A stretch of DNA of 64,000 bases. Source: Rhodothermales bacterium. Its GTDB lineage: Bacteria; Bacteroidota; Rhodothermia; Rhodothermales; Bin80. The DNA lies in contig JANQES010000110.1 of assembly GCA_028278205.1 (NCBI GenBank), positions 62,001 through 126,000 of the forward strand, given 5' to 3'. The position numbers and the translations under genes were made by a program. Below, piece after piece: positions 12,663-21,295 of this stretch (the stretch's first letter is position 1; every line of letters begins with the position of its first letter). The notes under the pieces were generated by a model that did not search any database, was not told where the DNA came from, and saw only the letters and a program-made list of their open reading frames with translations.

Positions 12663-14120
12663 TCAAGCCAGCACCGCCTCAACCACCTCGCCGTGCACGT
12701 CCGTCAGGCGATAGCGGCGGCCCTGGAATTTGTAGGTGAACCGCTCGTGATCGACGCCGAGCAGGTGCAGGAGCGTGGCCTGGAAGTCGTGTACGTGGAC
12801 CGGATCGCGGGCGATGTTGTAGCCGAATTCGTCGGTCTCGCCGTAGGAGAAACCTTTTTTGACGCCGCCGCCGGTCATCCAGATGGTAAAACAGCGGGGG
12901 TGATGGTCGCGGCCATAGTTGTCCATGGTAAGCTTGCCCTGCGAGTAGTTGGTGCGCCCGAACTCGCCGCCCCAGATGACGAGCGTGTCGTCGAGCAGGC
13001 CGCGTTGTTTGAGATCCAGGACGAGCGCTGCCGAGGGCTGGTCGGTGTCTCTGGCGAGTTTGCTGATGTCTTTGGGCAGGTTGCCGTGCTGATCCCAGCC
13101 CTGATGGTAGAGTTGGATGAACTTGACATCGCGCTCCGCCAGCCGCCGTGCCAGCAAGCAGTTGGCGGCGAAGGTGCCGGGGATGCGCGCCTGCTCGCCG
13201 TAGAGGTCGAAGATATAGTCCGGCTCGCTGCTGAGATCCATCATTTCGGGCACCGAGGTTTGCATCCGGTAGGCCATCTCATACTGCGCGATGCGCGAGT
13301 CGATCTCCGGGTCCATCACCCGCTCGTGCTGGCGGCGGTGCATGTCCTTGAGATACGTCAGCATCCGGCGGCGGCTGGTGGATTTCAGGCCGGGCGGGTC
13401 GTTGAGGTAGAGCACAGGATCTTTACCGGCGCGGAACTGCACGCCCTGATGCAACGACGGCAGGAAGCCGTTGCCCCAGAGGCGCGAATAGAGCGGCTGG
13501 CCGTAGTCGGTGCTGCGCGAGAGCAAGACGGTGAAAGCTGGCAGGTTTTCGTTGTCGGTGCCGAGGCCGTAGCTGATCCACGAGCCCATGCTGGGGCGGC
13601 CCGTCTGCTGCGAACCGGTCTGGAAAAACGTGATGGCCGGGTCGTGGTTGATGGCCTCGGTGTGCATCGACTTGATGAAGCACAGTTCATCGGCGACCTG
13701 GGCGGTGTAGGGGAGGAGGCTGCTCATCCAGGCGCCGCTCTGGCCGTGCCGGTTGAAGCCGAACTGCGAGCCGGCCAGCGGCAACGAGGTCTGATGTGCC
13801 GTCATGCCGGTCAACCGCTGCCCTTTGCGGACGGATTCGGGCAGTTCTTCGCCGTTCATCGTTTTTAAGAGCGGCTTGTAATCGAACAGATCCAACTGCG
13901 AGGGGCCGCCGCTTTGAAACAGGTAGATCACCCGCCTGACTTTGGGCACGAAGTGAAGTTTGCCCAGGACGCCGTTGCGGTCTTTGTCGGGATCTCTGGC
14001 TGCCCAGGCCGGAAGCGGATTGAGCATCGTCGCCAACGCCGCCGCGCCGAGGCCGAGGCTGCTGCGCGAGAGGAAATGCCGGCGCGTGCAGAGGTATTTG
14101 ACGTCGTCGAGTTCGTTCAT
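12663..14120 (-). CDS. DUF1501 family protein, Tat-exported
   Basis: 485 residues, the closest paralogue of 3985-5439. The N terminus MNELDDVKYLCTRRHFLSRS carries the twin-arginine motif and is followed by [57 protein letters not shown] and [13 protein letters not shown] are conserved. Its ATG overlaps the TGA of the DUF559 gene (ATGA at 14117-14120), so its translation is now coupled to the inserted nuclease gene rather than directly to the PSD1 gene. The reaction catalysed is unknown. Confidence 0.93.
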   Translation of the reverse strand: MNELDDVKYLCTRRHFLSRSSLGLGAAALATMLNPLPAWAARDPDKDRNGVLGKLHFVPKVRRVIYLFQSGGPSQLDLFDYKPLLKTMNGEELPESVRKGQRLTGMTAHQTSLPLAGSQFGFNRHGQSGAWMSSLLPYTAQVADELCFIKSMHTEAINHDPAITFFQTGSQQTGRPSMGSWISYGLGTDNENLPAFTVLLSRSTDYGQPLYSRLWGNGFLPSLHQGVQFRAGKDPVLYLNDPPGLKSTSRRRMLTYLKDMHRRQHERVMDPEIDSRIAQYEMAYRMQTSVPEMMDLSSEPDYIFDLYGEQARIPGTFAANCLLARRLAERDVKFIQLYHQGWDQHGNLPKDISKLARDTDQPSAALVLDLKQRGLLDDTLVIWGGEFGRTNYSQGKLTMDNYGRDHHPRCFTIWMTGGGVKKGFSYGETDEFGYNIARDPVHVHDFQATLLHLLGVDHERFTYKFQGRRYRLTDVHGEVVEAVLA

Positions 14121-14512
14121 GGTTTTTTGGTTTCTGGTTTCGCGTTTCTGGTTTCTTGATTGGGTGATCTGGCTTGGCAGGCTTGATAGATCGTCTCAAG
14201 CACGACCGGGAGATCTTTTGTGACTTCGCTGTTCCAGAAGCGCAAAACCTGGAAGTCGGCCTCAGCCAAGGCGGCATCGCGTATTGCGTCGGCAGCCCGG
14301 CCTTTTTTCGTAGCATGCCCGCTGCCGTCCAATTCGACGACAACTTTGGTTTCGAAGCAGACGAAATCTACCACATAGCTCCCCAGCGGCACCTGGCGAC
14401 GGAACTTAAAGTCGCCCAACTGTCTGTCCCGCAGGTGACGCCAGAGGAGGCGTTCGTACTTGGTCGAACGCTTCCGGAGTGTTCTGGCTATGGGTGTCAG
14501 TGGGTGTTTCAT
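14117..14512 (-). CDS. DUF559 (Vsr-like, PD-(D/E)XK) endonuclease-domain protein
   Basis: 131 residues. LRKRSTKYERLLWRHLRDRQ, FKFRRQVPLGSYVVDFVCFE, KVVVELDGSGH and VLRFWNSEV are the standard DUF559 blocks; the Asp of YVVDF and the acidic pair in ELDG are the expected metal-binding residues. Family proteins are small, often standalone, related to Vsr mismatch endonucleases, and of unproven function. The last 16 residues (NQETRNAKPETKKP) are encoded by repeated TTTCTGG words at 14118-14160, and a perfect GGGAGAGGG palindrome lies upstream at 14531. It sits between PSD1 and DUF1501, where a second pair has the four-helix gene. It looks like cargo of the repeat system. Confidence 0.88.
   Translation of the reverse strand: MKHPLTPIARTLRKRSTKYERLLWRHLRDRQLGDFKFRRQVPLGSYVVDFVCFETKVVVELDGSGHATKKGRAADAIRDAALAEADFQVLRFWNSEVTKDLPVVLETIYQACQARSPNQETRNAKPETKKP
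14121..14162. repeat. TTTCTGG-word tandem repeat encoding the DUF559 tail
   Basis: The plus strand reads TTTTTTGGTTTCTGGTTTCG followed by CGTTTCTGGTTTCTTG. Words of about seven bases repeat four times. On the minus strand they are codons for ETRNAKPETKKP at the end of the DUF559 protein and run up to the DUF1501 start codon. No opposing arm was found on the other side of the gene. Confidence 0.65.
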
Positions 14513-14530
14513 GGTTGATGTTGTTAGGCC

Positions 14531-14577
14531 CCCTCACCCTGTCCCTCTCCCTCGACGGGAGAGGGACAGGGTGAGGG
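14531..14577. repeat. Perfect 21-bp palindromic GGGAGAGGG element
   Basis: Arms 14531-14551 and 14557-14577 are perfectly complementary (CCCTCACCCTGTCCCTCTCCC) around the loop TCGAC. It lies between the PSD1 stop (14620) and the DUF559 start (14512). As a very stable hairpin in the middle of a minus-strand run it could lower expression of the downstream DUF559 and DUF1501 genes or stabilise the upstream mRNA end. Confidence 0.9.
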
Positions 14578-14619
14578 TGATTTGGGTGATTCAGCAAGGT
14601 CCAAACCCACAACCTCCCA

Positions 14620-17600
14620 TCATCGCTTAATCACCGCCTCGTCGAAGTTCATGATGGTGTTGGCTACCACCGTCAGCGCGGCGACCTGCGACGGGTCGAG
14701 GCGTTCGTCGCGCGGGTACTCACCGACGCCGAGCAAGGCCAGCGCGCCGGAACGGTCGGCGGCGAAGGTTGCGAGTTCCTGTTCGTAAAGATCCGTCAGG
14801 AGCGTCATCTCGTGGGCGAGGGGGGGGCGGCTTGTCAGCAGGCGGAAGGCGAAGGTGAGGTGGTCGGCGAGTGTCTCGCCGCCTTCGCGAAGCATCCGCT
14901 CGGCCAAAAGGCGCGCGGCCTCGACGTACTGCGGGTCGTTGAGCAAGACCAGGGCCTGGAGCGGCGTGCTCGTGTTCTGCCGCCGGACCGTGCAAAAGTT
15001 GCGTTCCGAGGCATCGAAACTCATCATCGATGGCGGCGGGCTGGTCCGTTTCCAGATCGTATACATGCTCCGGCGATAGAGCTTGTCGCCGTGATCCTGT
15101 TCGTATTCAGTCACGTTGCGCGTCGCCAGTTCCTTCCAGAGGCCGGGTGGCTGATACGGTTTGACAGGCGGCCCGCCGATCTGGCGAACCAACAGCCCAC
15201 TGACGGCCAGCGCGTTGTCCCGAATCATCTCTGCCGGCAGGCGATAGCTCGGCCCGCGCGCCAGCAGCGTGTTATCGGGATCCCGTTCCAGCAAGTCCGG
15301 CCCGGCCACCGACGATTGCCGGTAGGTGGCCGACATCACGATCCGCTTCTGCAAGGCTTTCACATCCCAACCCGATTCCACGAACGTCGTCGCCAGCCAG
15401 TCGAGCAGCAGCGGATGGCTCGGCAGCGCGCCCTGGTTGCCGAAGTCTTCCGTCGTCACGGCGAGGCCTTTGCCGAAGTAGAGTTGCCAGTAGCGGTTGA
15501 CCGTCACGCGGGCCGGCAGCGGGTTGCGCGGATCCATCAACCACCGGGCCAGCCCCAGGCGGTTTTGTGGCAAATCAGCCGAAAAATCCATCACTGAAGC
15601 CGGTGTGGCCGGCTCGACGCGTTCACGGGGGGCGTCGTAGGCACCGCGATACAACAGGTGCGTCGGGCGCGGTTCCGGCAGATCCTTCATCACCATCACC
15701 TCCGGCAACGCCGAGATCACGTCGTTCGCCTCGTCCCGAAGCCGGGTCAACGTCTCAAAATCCCGCTGCGGGGCGACGGCGGCGACGTAATAATCCCGCA
15801 AAGCGGTCTTCTGAGCGGCATTTCGGGCGGAAGACGGAACGGCCAGGATAGCGCCGAGGGGATCGTCTGTGCCGTGGAGCGCGGATACCTCCAGCGATGT
15901 CAGCCGGCGGTCGAAAATCTTGAATTCGTCCACCATCACGCTGTCCATCTTCGGCAGGTTGGGTCCGATGAAACCGATGCGCAGGTTGCTCGCCTCGCCC
16001 CAGTTCGTCTCCTCGCCGGTGAACGGATCGATAGCGTAGAGGATGGTTTGCTTGAGGTTATCGACCGTGGTTTTCGCGGCCATCGGTTGGCCGTTGAGGA
16101 AGAGCTTGAGCCCCGCCGCCCGGCTCGATCCGTCGTACGTCATCACGAGGTGGTTCCACTGGCCGGCGGGGACGCGGTCCGTCGTCTCGATCTCAATCGA
16201 GTTATCGGGGAAGACATGGTTGAGGTTGGCGGCGAGGGTGCCGTCTTCGCGCAGCGTGCAGAGGTAGCCGCGCAGGCCGTTGAACAGCCCGCCCGTCTTG
16301 CTGAAGAGCGTCCCGTTGATGCCCTCGGCGAGGGTGTTGAACCAGAGGCTGATCGTGAAGGGCTCGTTGCGTTCGAAATAGTAGACGTCCGGCCCCATGT
16401 CGAGCCAGCCGTCGCCGCGCAGCAGCATCGCCTCGTCGAAGCGGCCCGGCACGGCGCGCGGCAGCTTGTCGATATCGCCCCAGAAAAAGCCTTTTTTTGA
16501 GGGGTTTACGCGATTTTCGAGGTCGTGCAGGTCGTCGTTTTTGGTGAATCCATCGAGCGGATAGTGCCCGATCAAGCCTTGGGGTGCGATGCGCGTGGAG
16601 GCCTGCCCGGCGTCGAGGCGTTGGAGCCATTGCGCAAAGCCTTCGTCGAAAGCCGGATTGTCGAGGCGGGTTTGGGCCTCGTATTGGCGGATCTGCTCTT
16701 GCAGCGGCCCGAGTTTCTGCTGCGCCTCCTCGTCCATTAAAATGACCGTCGGGCTGGCTTCGCCGGAATAGGGGATGTTGCCGAATTCGTTGACGCTGTT
16801 GAAGAAGGCGAAAAGCTGGTAATACTCTTTCTGCGAGAGGGCGTCGAACTTGTGATCGTGGCAGCGGGCGCAGCGCACCGTCAGGCCGAGAAACGCTTTG
16901 CCGAAAGTCTCGGTGCGGTCGGCCACGTAATCGACGCGGAATTCTTCGGGGACGATGCCGCCTTCCTGGCTCTGGAGGTGGTTGCGGTTGAAGCCCGTCG
17001 CCAGCTTTTGCTCGTGCGTGGCGTCGGGCATCAGATCGCCGGCCAGTTGCCACGTGACGAACTCGTCGAACGGCTGGTTTTTGTTGAATGCCTCGATGAC
17101 CCAGTCGCGCCAGGGCCACATATTGCGCATGCCGTCGTCCTGATAGCCGTGGCTGTCGGCATAGCGCGCCACGTCGAGCCATTCGGCCGCCATCCGCTCG
17201 CCGTACGCGTCCGACGCTAAAAGTCTATCGACGACCTTTTCGTAGGCGTCGGCGCTCTCGTCCGCCAGGAACGCGTCGATCTCCTCAATCGTCGGCGGCA
17301 GGCCCGTCAGATCGAAAGAAACGCGGCGGATCAACGTTTCTTTCGAGGCTTCATCAGACGGTTTCAGCCCCTCCCGTGCGAGCCGTGCCAGGACGAAATG
17401 GTCGATGCCGTTACGCGGCCAGGCGGCGTCTTCGACATCAGGCAACGCCGGTTTTTCCGGCGGAATGAGCGACCAGTGCGGTTTATACGCCGCGCCTTGC
17501 TCGATCCATTTGAGGATCGTCGCGATCTCGTCGGGCGCGATGGTCAGGTTCGACTCCGGCGGCGGCATCTGGTACGCGGGGTCGTCCGAGACCAGCCGGT

Positions 17601-17904
17601 GGAAGATTTCGCTCTTGCTCAGATTACCCGGCACGAGGGCGTATTTCCGCGCGCTCTCGGTGAGCCGGGCGAACGCGCCTTCTTCGGTGTCGAGGCGGAG
17701 ATCAGCTTTGCGGGCGTTATTGTCTGGCCCGTGGCACGTAAAGCAGCGGTCCGAGAGGATCGGCTTAATGTGCAGGTTGAAGTCGATCTTTTCGGGAAGT
17801 TGCTGCTCGGCCTCGGCCACGGCCTCCGGTTTATCGGGGCCGCAGCTTACCAGAAAGAGCAGGCCGCAGAGGGCCGGGAGCCAGAAGGGGGTTGACGCGC
17901 GCAT
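14620..17904 (-). CDS. PSD1 protein: PSCyt1 / DUF1549 / LamG / DUF1553 lipoprotein
   Basis: 1094 residues, third complete copy of the family. Lipobox LVSC (Cys21); haem motif CFTCH at residues 54-58; DUF1549 with DLTGLPP and [12 protein letters not shown]; a second [12 protein letters not shown]; a central LamG-like module (FTISLWFNTLAEG, LKLFLNGQ); and DUF1553 with [26 protein letters not shown] and SATYRQ. The domain order matches the other two copies. Start ATG at 17904. It heads the unit PSD1 - DUF559 - DUF1501. Its 157-base upstream gap shows no repeat element I can define. Confidence 0.93.
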   Translation of the reverse strand: MRASTPFWLPALCGLLFLVSCGPDKPEAVAEAEQQLPEKIDFNLHIKPILSDRCFTCHGPDNNARKADLRLDTEEGAFARLTESARKYALVPGNLSKSEIFHRLVSDDPAYQMPPPESNLTIAPDEIATILKWIEQGAAYKPHWSLIPPEKPALPDVEDAAWPRNGIDHFVLARLAREGLKPSDEASKETLIRRVSFDLTGLPPTIEEIDAFLADESADAYEKVVDRLLASDAYGERMAAEWLDVARYADSHGYQDDGMRNMWPWRDWVIEAFNKNQPFDEFVTWQLAGDLMPDATHEQKLATGFNRNHLQSQEGGIVPEEFRVDYVADRTETFGKAFLGLTVRCARCHDHKFDALSQKEYYQLFAFFNSVNEFGNIPYSGEASPTVILMDEEAQQKLGPLQEQIRQYEAQTRLDNPAFDEGFAQWLQRLDAGQASTRIAPQGLIGHYPLDGFTKNDDLHDLENRVNPSKKGFFWGDIDKLPRAVPGRFDEAMLLRGDGWLDMGPDVYYFERNEPFTISLWFNTLAEGINGTLFSKTGGLFNGLRGYLCTLREDGTLAANLNHVFPDNSIEIETTDRVPAGQWNHLVMTYDGSSRAAGLKLFLNGQPMAAKTTVDNLKQTILYAIDPFTGEETNWGEASNLRIGFIGPNLPKMDSVMVDEFKIFDRRLTSLEVSALHGTDDPLGAILAVPSSARNAAQKTALRDYYVAAVAPQRDFETLTRLRDEANDVISALPEVMVMKDLPEPRPTHLLYRGAYDAPRERVEPATPASVMDFSADLPQNRLGLARWLMDPRNPLPARVTVNRYWQLYFGKGLAVTTEDFGNQGALPSHPLLLDWLATTFVESGWDVKALQKRIVMSATYRQSSVAGPDLLERDPDNTLLARGPSYRLPAEMIRDNALAVSGLLVRQIGGPPVKPYQPPGLWKELATRNVTEYEQDHGDKLYRRSMYTIWKRTSPPPSMMSFDASERNFCTVRRQNTSTPLQALVLLNDPQYVEAARLLAERMLREGGETLADHLTFAFRLLTSRPPLAHEMTLLTDLYEQELATFAADRSGALALLGVGEYPRDERLDPSQVAALTVVANTIMNFDEAVIKR

Positions 17905-18061
17905 CGCCTGGGGTGAGGTGGTGGATGATCCTCGAAATATAATGGATTTGCGCGTCCGAGGTTTAATGCCGGGCAGTTAAAGTGTCGCAATCTTTGATCT
18001 TTGGAAGCTGTTTCGATCAAGGTGGGAGGGTGGGGCTGTGCGTTACCGGGCGTCCTTTCTT

Positions 18062-20473
18062 TTATAATTTGCGTCGTTTCAGCAACGCGCTGTAGGCTTT
18101 TTTCAGGGGGCCGGTCAGGTTATTATTGGCCCCATAGAATTTGAAGGCAACCTCCGCCTTAGAGCGAACAATATATACCTTTTCAGCCGTTTCTGAGGTA
18201 GGATCCTCTTTTAATTCAAGGGTGGTTTCGCTCAGCACGCCGATTATGTCTTTCATGTACTTTGAAGCGGTGATGGGGTCTCGGTGGAGGTCGGATTCCG
18301 GGACCTGCTTTAAGCTCAAACCCTGCCCGTGAATGAATTTGATCAACACATAATGTAAGTCGTTTCTTAAATCCTCACGCGTATAATTTTTATAGCCTTC
18401 TCGGATACGCGCCGTGTTGATCCAGGCTTTTGCTACTCGATCCAACGTGCAGTTTATGAATTGTGCACTCCCGAATCCTTCACACCGTACGGGCGGGGTT
18501 CCTCCGATGAATTGACACCTGATGAACTTCGTAGCGGTGTCGAACATGCAATTACCCCACGTAACATGTTCAAATCTACAGTCCTCAAAGGTAATATCTC
18601 TAAAATCGAAGCGTCCGATGGGGCCGAAAAAATATAAATGTTTAATCGAATGGCCCGTAGAAAGACGGACGAGCAGCTTGGTCCGGTCCAGACGGATGGC
18701 GCCCAGGGGATAGACCCGCCCTACGGCCATCAAGGCAAGTGTTGCTGCAAAAAGACGACCTTTGTAAGGAAATTGGTGAGCATAACGCTGCGTCTCGGGG
18801 CCCGTTTCGGGGACGATAGACATGGCATCGATAAGTTGATCAATTTTTTCTAAGGCTTGCTCTTGGGGCTTTTTCATGACCAAGTCAATAATCATAGCGA
18901 TGAGATCTTGCCGCGGTCCTGCTTCTATTTCCAACTGGTTGACAAAGTTGTATAAATCGTGGTCGTCCAGGTCAATCATGTGTTTGGCCAGCAGGGCAAT
19001 TTCGATCTGTTCTTGCGAGAAACCCCAGAGATCGTTGTGCGGGTTTCTGAAAAGCAAAGGATGGTTTTTCAGTTTTTCGATGGTCTCGTCCATCGTGTTT
19101 TCATCTAAGTCTGGCCGAACCGTGTGAATACACACTTCCAGCAAGAGCCTGCTGGGCTCTGTTCCCTGGGCAGCGTCGTAGGCAAAGTGTTGCATCACGC
19201 TGAGTTGCTGATCTGGCGTGAGGGGTAGCTCATGCCGCAACACGTCGCGTTCGCAGAGCGCTTCCATGAGCCAGAGCAGGCCATGGGCGCCTTTCGTGAC
19301 GCGGATCGGTTCATCGCCTTCGGCCAGAGCGGCGATCAAATGTAGCACGAATCCCCGGCCAGCCAGCTCCGGGTTGTTCTGGTGAATCGTGTTAAAGATC
19401 TTGACCGCTGCATTGACCCGTTTGGGCTGTTGAAGGCGGCGCTCAAAGTAGTCTCTGGCATGCGCCAGATCGAAGGGTAAGATTCTATATTCGATGGACC
19501 CTGTACGGTCCATAAAGCTTTTTACTTCATCGCCCGAAAGAATGATACGCCAGAAGGACGTTCTTGACGTGAGCAGTATTCTGGCTCCTGTTTCGCGGGC
19601 TAAGTCGGACAAGGCCATCAGCACGTCCATCGGCTGGACGGAACCCCGGTTGCGCAGGATGTACTCGTCGAAGCCATCGAAAACGATGCGAAAAAGATCG
19701 GCTTTCAGGGTAGCTCTGATGAAATCATTCTCATTGCCGGCGATCCAGTTTATCGGGGCATCGAAGTGATGGAAGGAATGAACAATCGTTTTCCATATAG
19801 ACTTGAGATGCGCCAGCGACATGGCGTTCCATTGCGACGAATCTACGATGATCGGGACCAGATCCTTCCGGAGACGTGGTATTTCGGTTACGAGATGCCG
19901 GCTCAAATAGGTTTTTCCCTGCCCGGGCTCGGCCAGGACGATGCCGAGGGCGCCTTCATCGGGTCGAGGTCCATTCTCTTCATCGAGAAGCAACGACAGC
20001 AGCGGGTTGGTGTCTGAGACCTGTGCCTCAGACTCCGTCTTGATTCGCGGATCTATGTAATACGTCGGGGTTAGTTCATCGATCCTCACGATGTAGGCGT
20101 GTAGTTCCTCATCTATGAAGGTACGCAGAAACTCTTTCGTGGTCCAGAATCCTTTGGTTTTGCCTTTAAACAGGTCGATGTGCGCAGAGTGGCGCTGATT
20201 TAACGAAGGCGGATAGACGACGTAGAGTTTATCAAAATCTAGTTCCTCCTCTATTTCCTCAGCAAGGGTTTGCAGGTCGCTCTTCGTCGCGTCGGAATGC
20301 AGATAAAGCACCCGAAAAGGATAGGTCGATACGTGCACTTTATGATAGCCTGCGAAAAATTCCCACCGGCTTTCATCTTTTTTTTTACCGGAAGCAGGGA
20401 GATCAATGGTTGTCGAAGGTGTATTGCTTATCAGCCGGGCAATATCATTGAACGTAATCCTTTCTCGTTCCAT
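18062..20473 (-). CDS. NACHT-type STAND NTPase with C-terminal pentapeptide repeats
   Basis: 803 residues, cytoplasmic. An N-terminal domain of about 150 residues (YPFRVLYLHSDATKSDL, LYVVYPPSLNQRHS) is not recognised. A P-loop AEPGQGKTYL follows at residues 181-190, Walker B FRIVFDGFDE at 261-270, and a sensor segment RILLTSRTSFW near 298-308, the NACHT order. A helical region follows, then pentapeptide-like repeats near residues 605-660 (FDFRDITFEDCRFEHVTWGNCMF). Such NTPases act as sensors in bacterial antiviral and signalling systems. The downstream direction holds PSD1; the upstream gene, 32 bases away on the same strand, is a membrane coiled-coil protein. GGGGG lies upstream of the ATG. 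A defensive role is inferred, not shown. Confidence 0.85.
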   Translation of the reverse strand: MERERITFNDIARLISNTPSTTIDLPASGKKKDESRWEFFAGYHKVHVSTYPFRVLYLHSDATKSDLQTLAEEIEEELDFDKLYVVYPPSLNQRHSAHIDLFKGKTKGFWTTKEFLRTFIDEELHAYIVRIDELTPTYYIDPRIKTESEAQVSDTNPLLSLLLDEENGPRPDEGALGIVLAEPGQGKTYLSRHLVTEIPRLRKDLVPIIVDSSQWNAMSLAHLKSIWKTIVHSFHHFDAPINWIAGNENDFIRATLKADLFRIVFDGFDEYILRNRGSVQPMDVLMALSDLARETGARILLTSRTSFWRIILSGDEVKSFMDRTGSIEYRILPFDLAHARDYFERRLQQPKRVNAAVKIFNTIHQNNPELAGRGFVLHLIAALAEGDEPIRVTKGAHGLLWLMEALCERDVLRHELPLTPDQQLSVMQHFAYDAAQGTEPSRLLLEVCIHTVRPDLDENTMDETIEKLKNHPLLFRNPHNDLWGFSQEQIEIALLAKHMIDLDDHDLYNFVNQLEIEAGPRQDLIAMIIDLVMKKPQEQALEKIDQLIDAMSIVPETGPETQRYAHQFPYKGRLFAATLALMAVGRVYPLGAIRLDRTKLLVRLSTGHSIKHLYFFGPIGRFDFRDITFEDCRFEHVTWGNCMFDTATKFIRCQFIGGTPPVRCEGFGSAQFINCTLDRVAKAWINTARIREGYKNYTREDLRNDLHYVLIKFIHGQGLSLKQVPESDLHRDPITASKYMKDIIGVLSETTLELKEDPTSETAEKVYIVRSKAEVAFKFYGANNNLTGPLKKAYSALLKRRKL

Positions 20474-20505
20474 AGATGGTCCCCCTTTATGTTGTTAAGA
20501 GATGT

Positions 20506-21135
20506 TTAGGATCTATACTTAATAGCTCCATCGGACGTTTCCGGGCATTCGATTAATCCCTGGTTTTTCAGCGCTTGCAGATAACTGTGCAGATCAGGAT
20601 CAGAGGCAGCCGGCGATTTTGAGGCCTTTAATTGCTGTCTAACCTCTTCGTGGCTTAACGCCTGATCGGTGTTGGAAAGAACGTTGAGAATATCCTGTTC
20701 GGCCTGGCTTATGCGCTGTAGTCTCAACGATTCATCGGCTATCTCTACGGCCGACTCCCGTGCTACCTCCATCTTTTTATGAAGAAGTTTCATCTGGTTC
20801 TCGACGGTGGTTTTAAGACGGTGCTGTTGCTGATCACCTGCTTCGTCTATCTCATTGAGCACTTCATTGAGCAAGGTATCCTTTGCTGTTTCTAGCTGTC
20901 TTTCCAGATCTTCAAAGCTGACGTTAAGGTTTTGTTTTTGCCCAATCGCCGCATCTAAAGTTCGGTCAAAGATCTTATTCACCTGCATCTGTATAATGTT
21001 CAGCGTGTTCTCAGTTGCTTTCTGAAGATTTGTACCCCGTGTATAAAAATGAAAGGAGGCATAGACGCCAAACGCAGTCAGGGCCAGGGCCACCAGGGAA
21101 AGAATGATGGCAAATGTATCGGTATCGAGGGTCAT
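20506..21135 (-). CDS. Membrane-anchored coiled-coil protein with winged-helix-like C terminus
   Basis: 209 residues. One transmembrane helix near residues 8-30 (FAIILSLVALALTAFGVYASF) is followed by a long charged helical region (about 35-150) likely to form a coiled coil (QLETAKDTLLNEVLNEIDEAG). A C-terminal section of about 60 residues (ISQAEQDILNVLSNTDQALSHEEVRQQL, LKNQGLIECPE) resembles a winged helix-turn-helix. I do not recognise a named family. It is immediately upstream of the NACHT gene on the same strand and its stop is 32 bases from that start, so the two are probably co-transcribed. It may tether or regulate the NTPase at the membrane. Confidence 0.75.
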   Translation of the reverse strand: MTLDTDTFAIILSLVALALTAFGVYASFHFYTRGTNLQKATENTLNIIQMQVNKIFDRTLDAAIGQKQNLNVSFEDLERQLETAKDTLLNEVLNEIDEAGDQQQHRLKTTVENQMKLLHKKMEVARESAVEIADESLRLQRISQAEQDILNVLSNTDQALSHEEVRQQLKASKSPAASDPDLHSYLQALKNQGLIECPETSDGAIKYRS

Positions 21136-21295
21136 GGATCTGTGTTAGTAATGATGTTTACGTTTGATATGACGCGCTTCTGTTTTTGACAGTCCCTGTT
21201 ACAATATAGCATATTTCGTTAAAAAAAGTATGAGATATAAATAACGGTTTCTTTCCGCAAAGCGTTTTAAAGTATTGAGATAACGCTTCGGGCCG

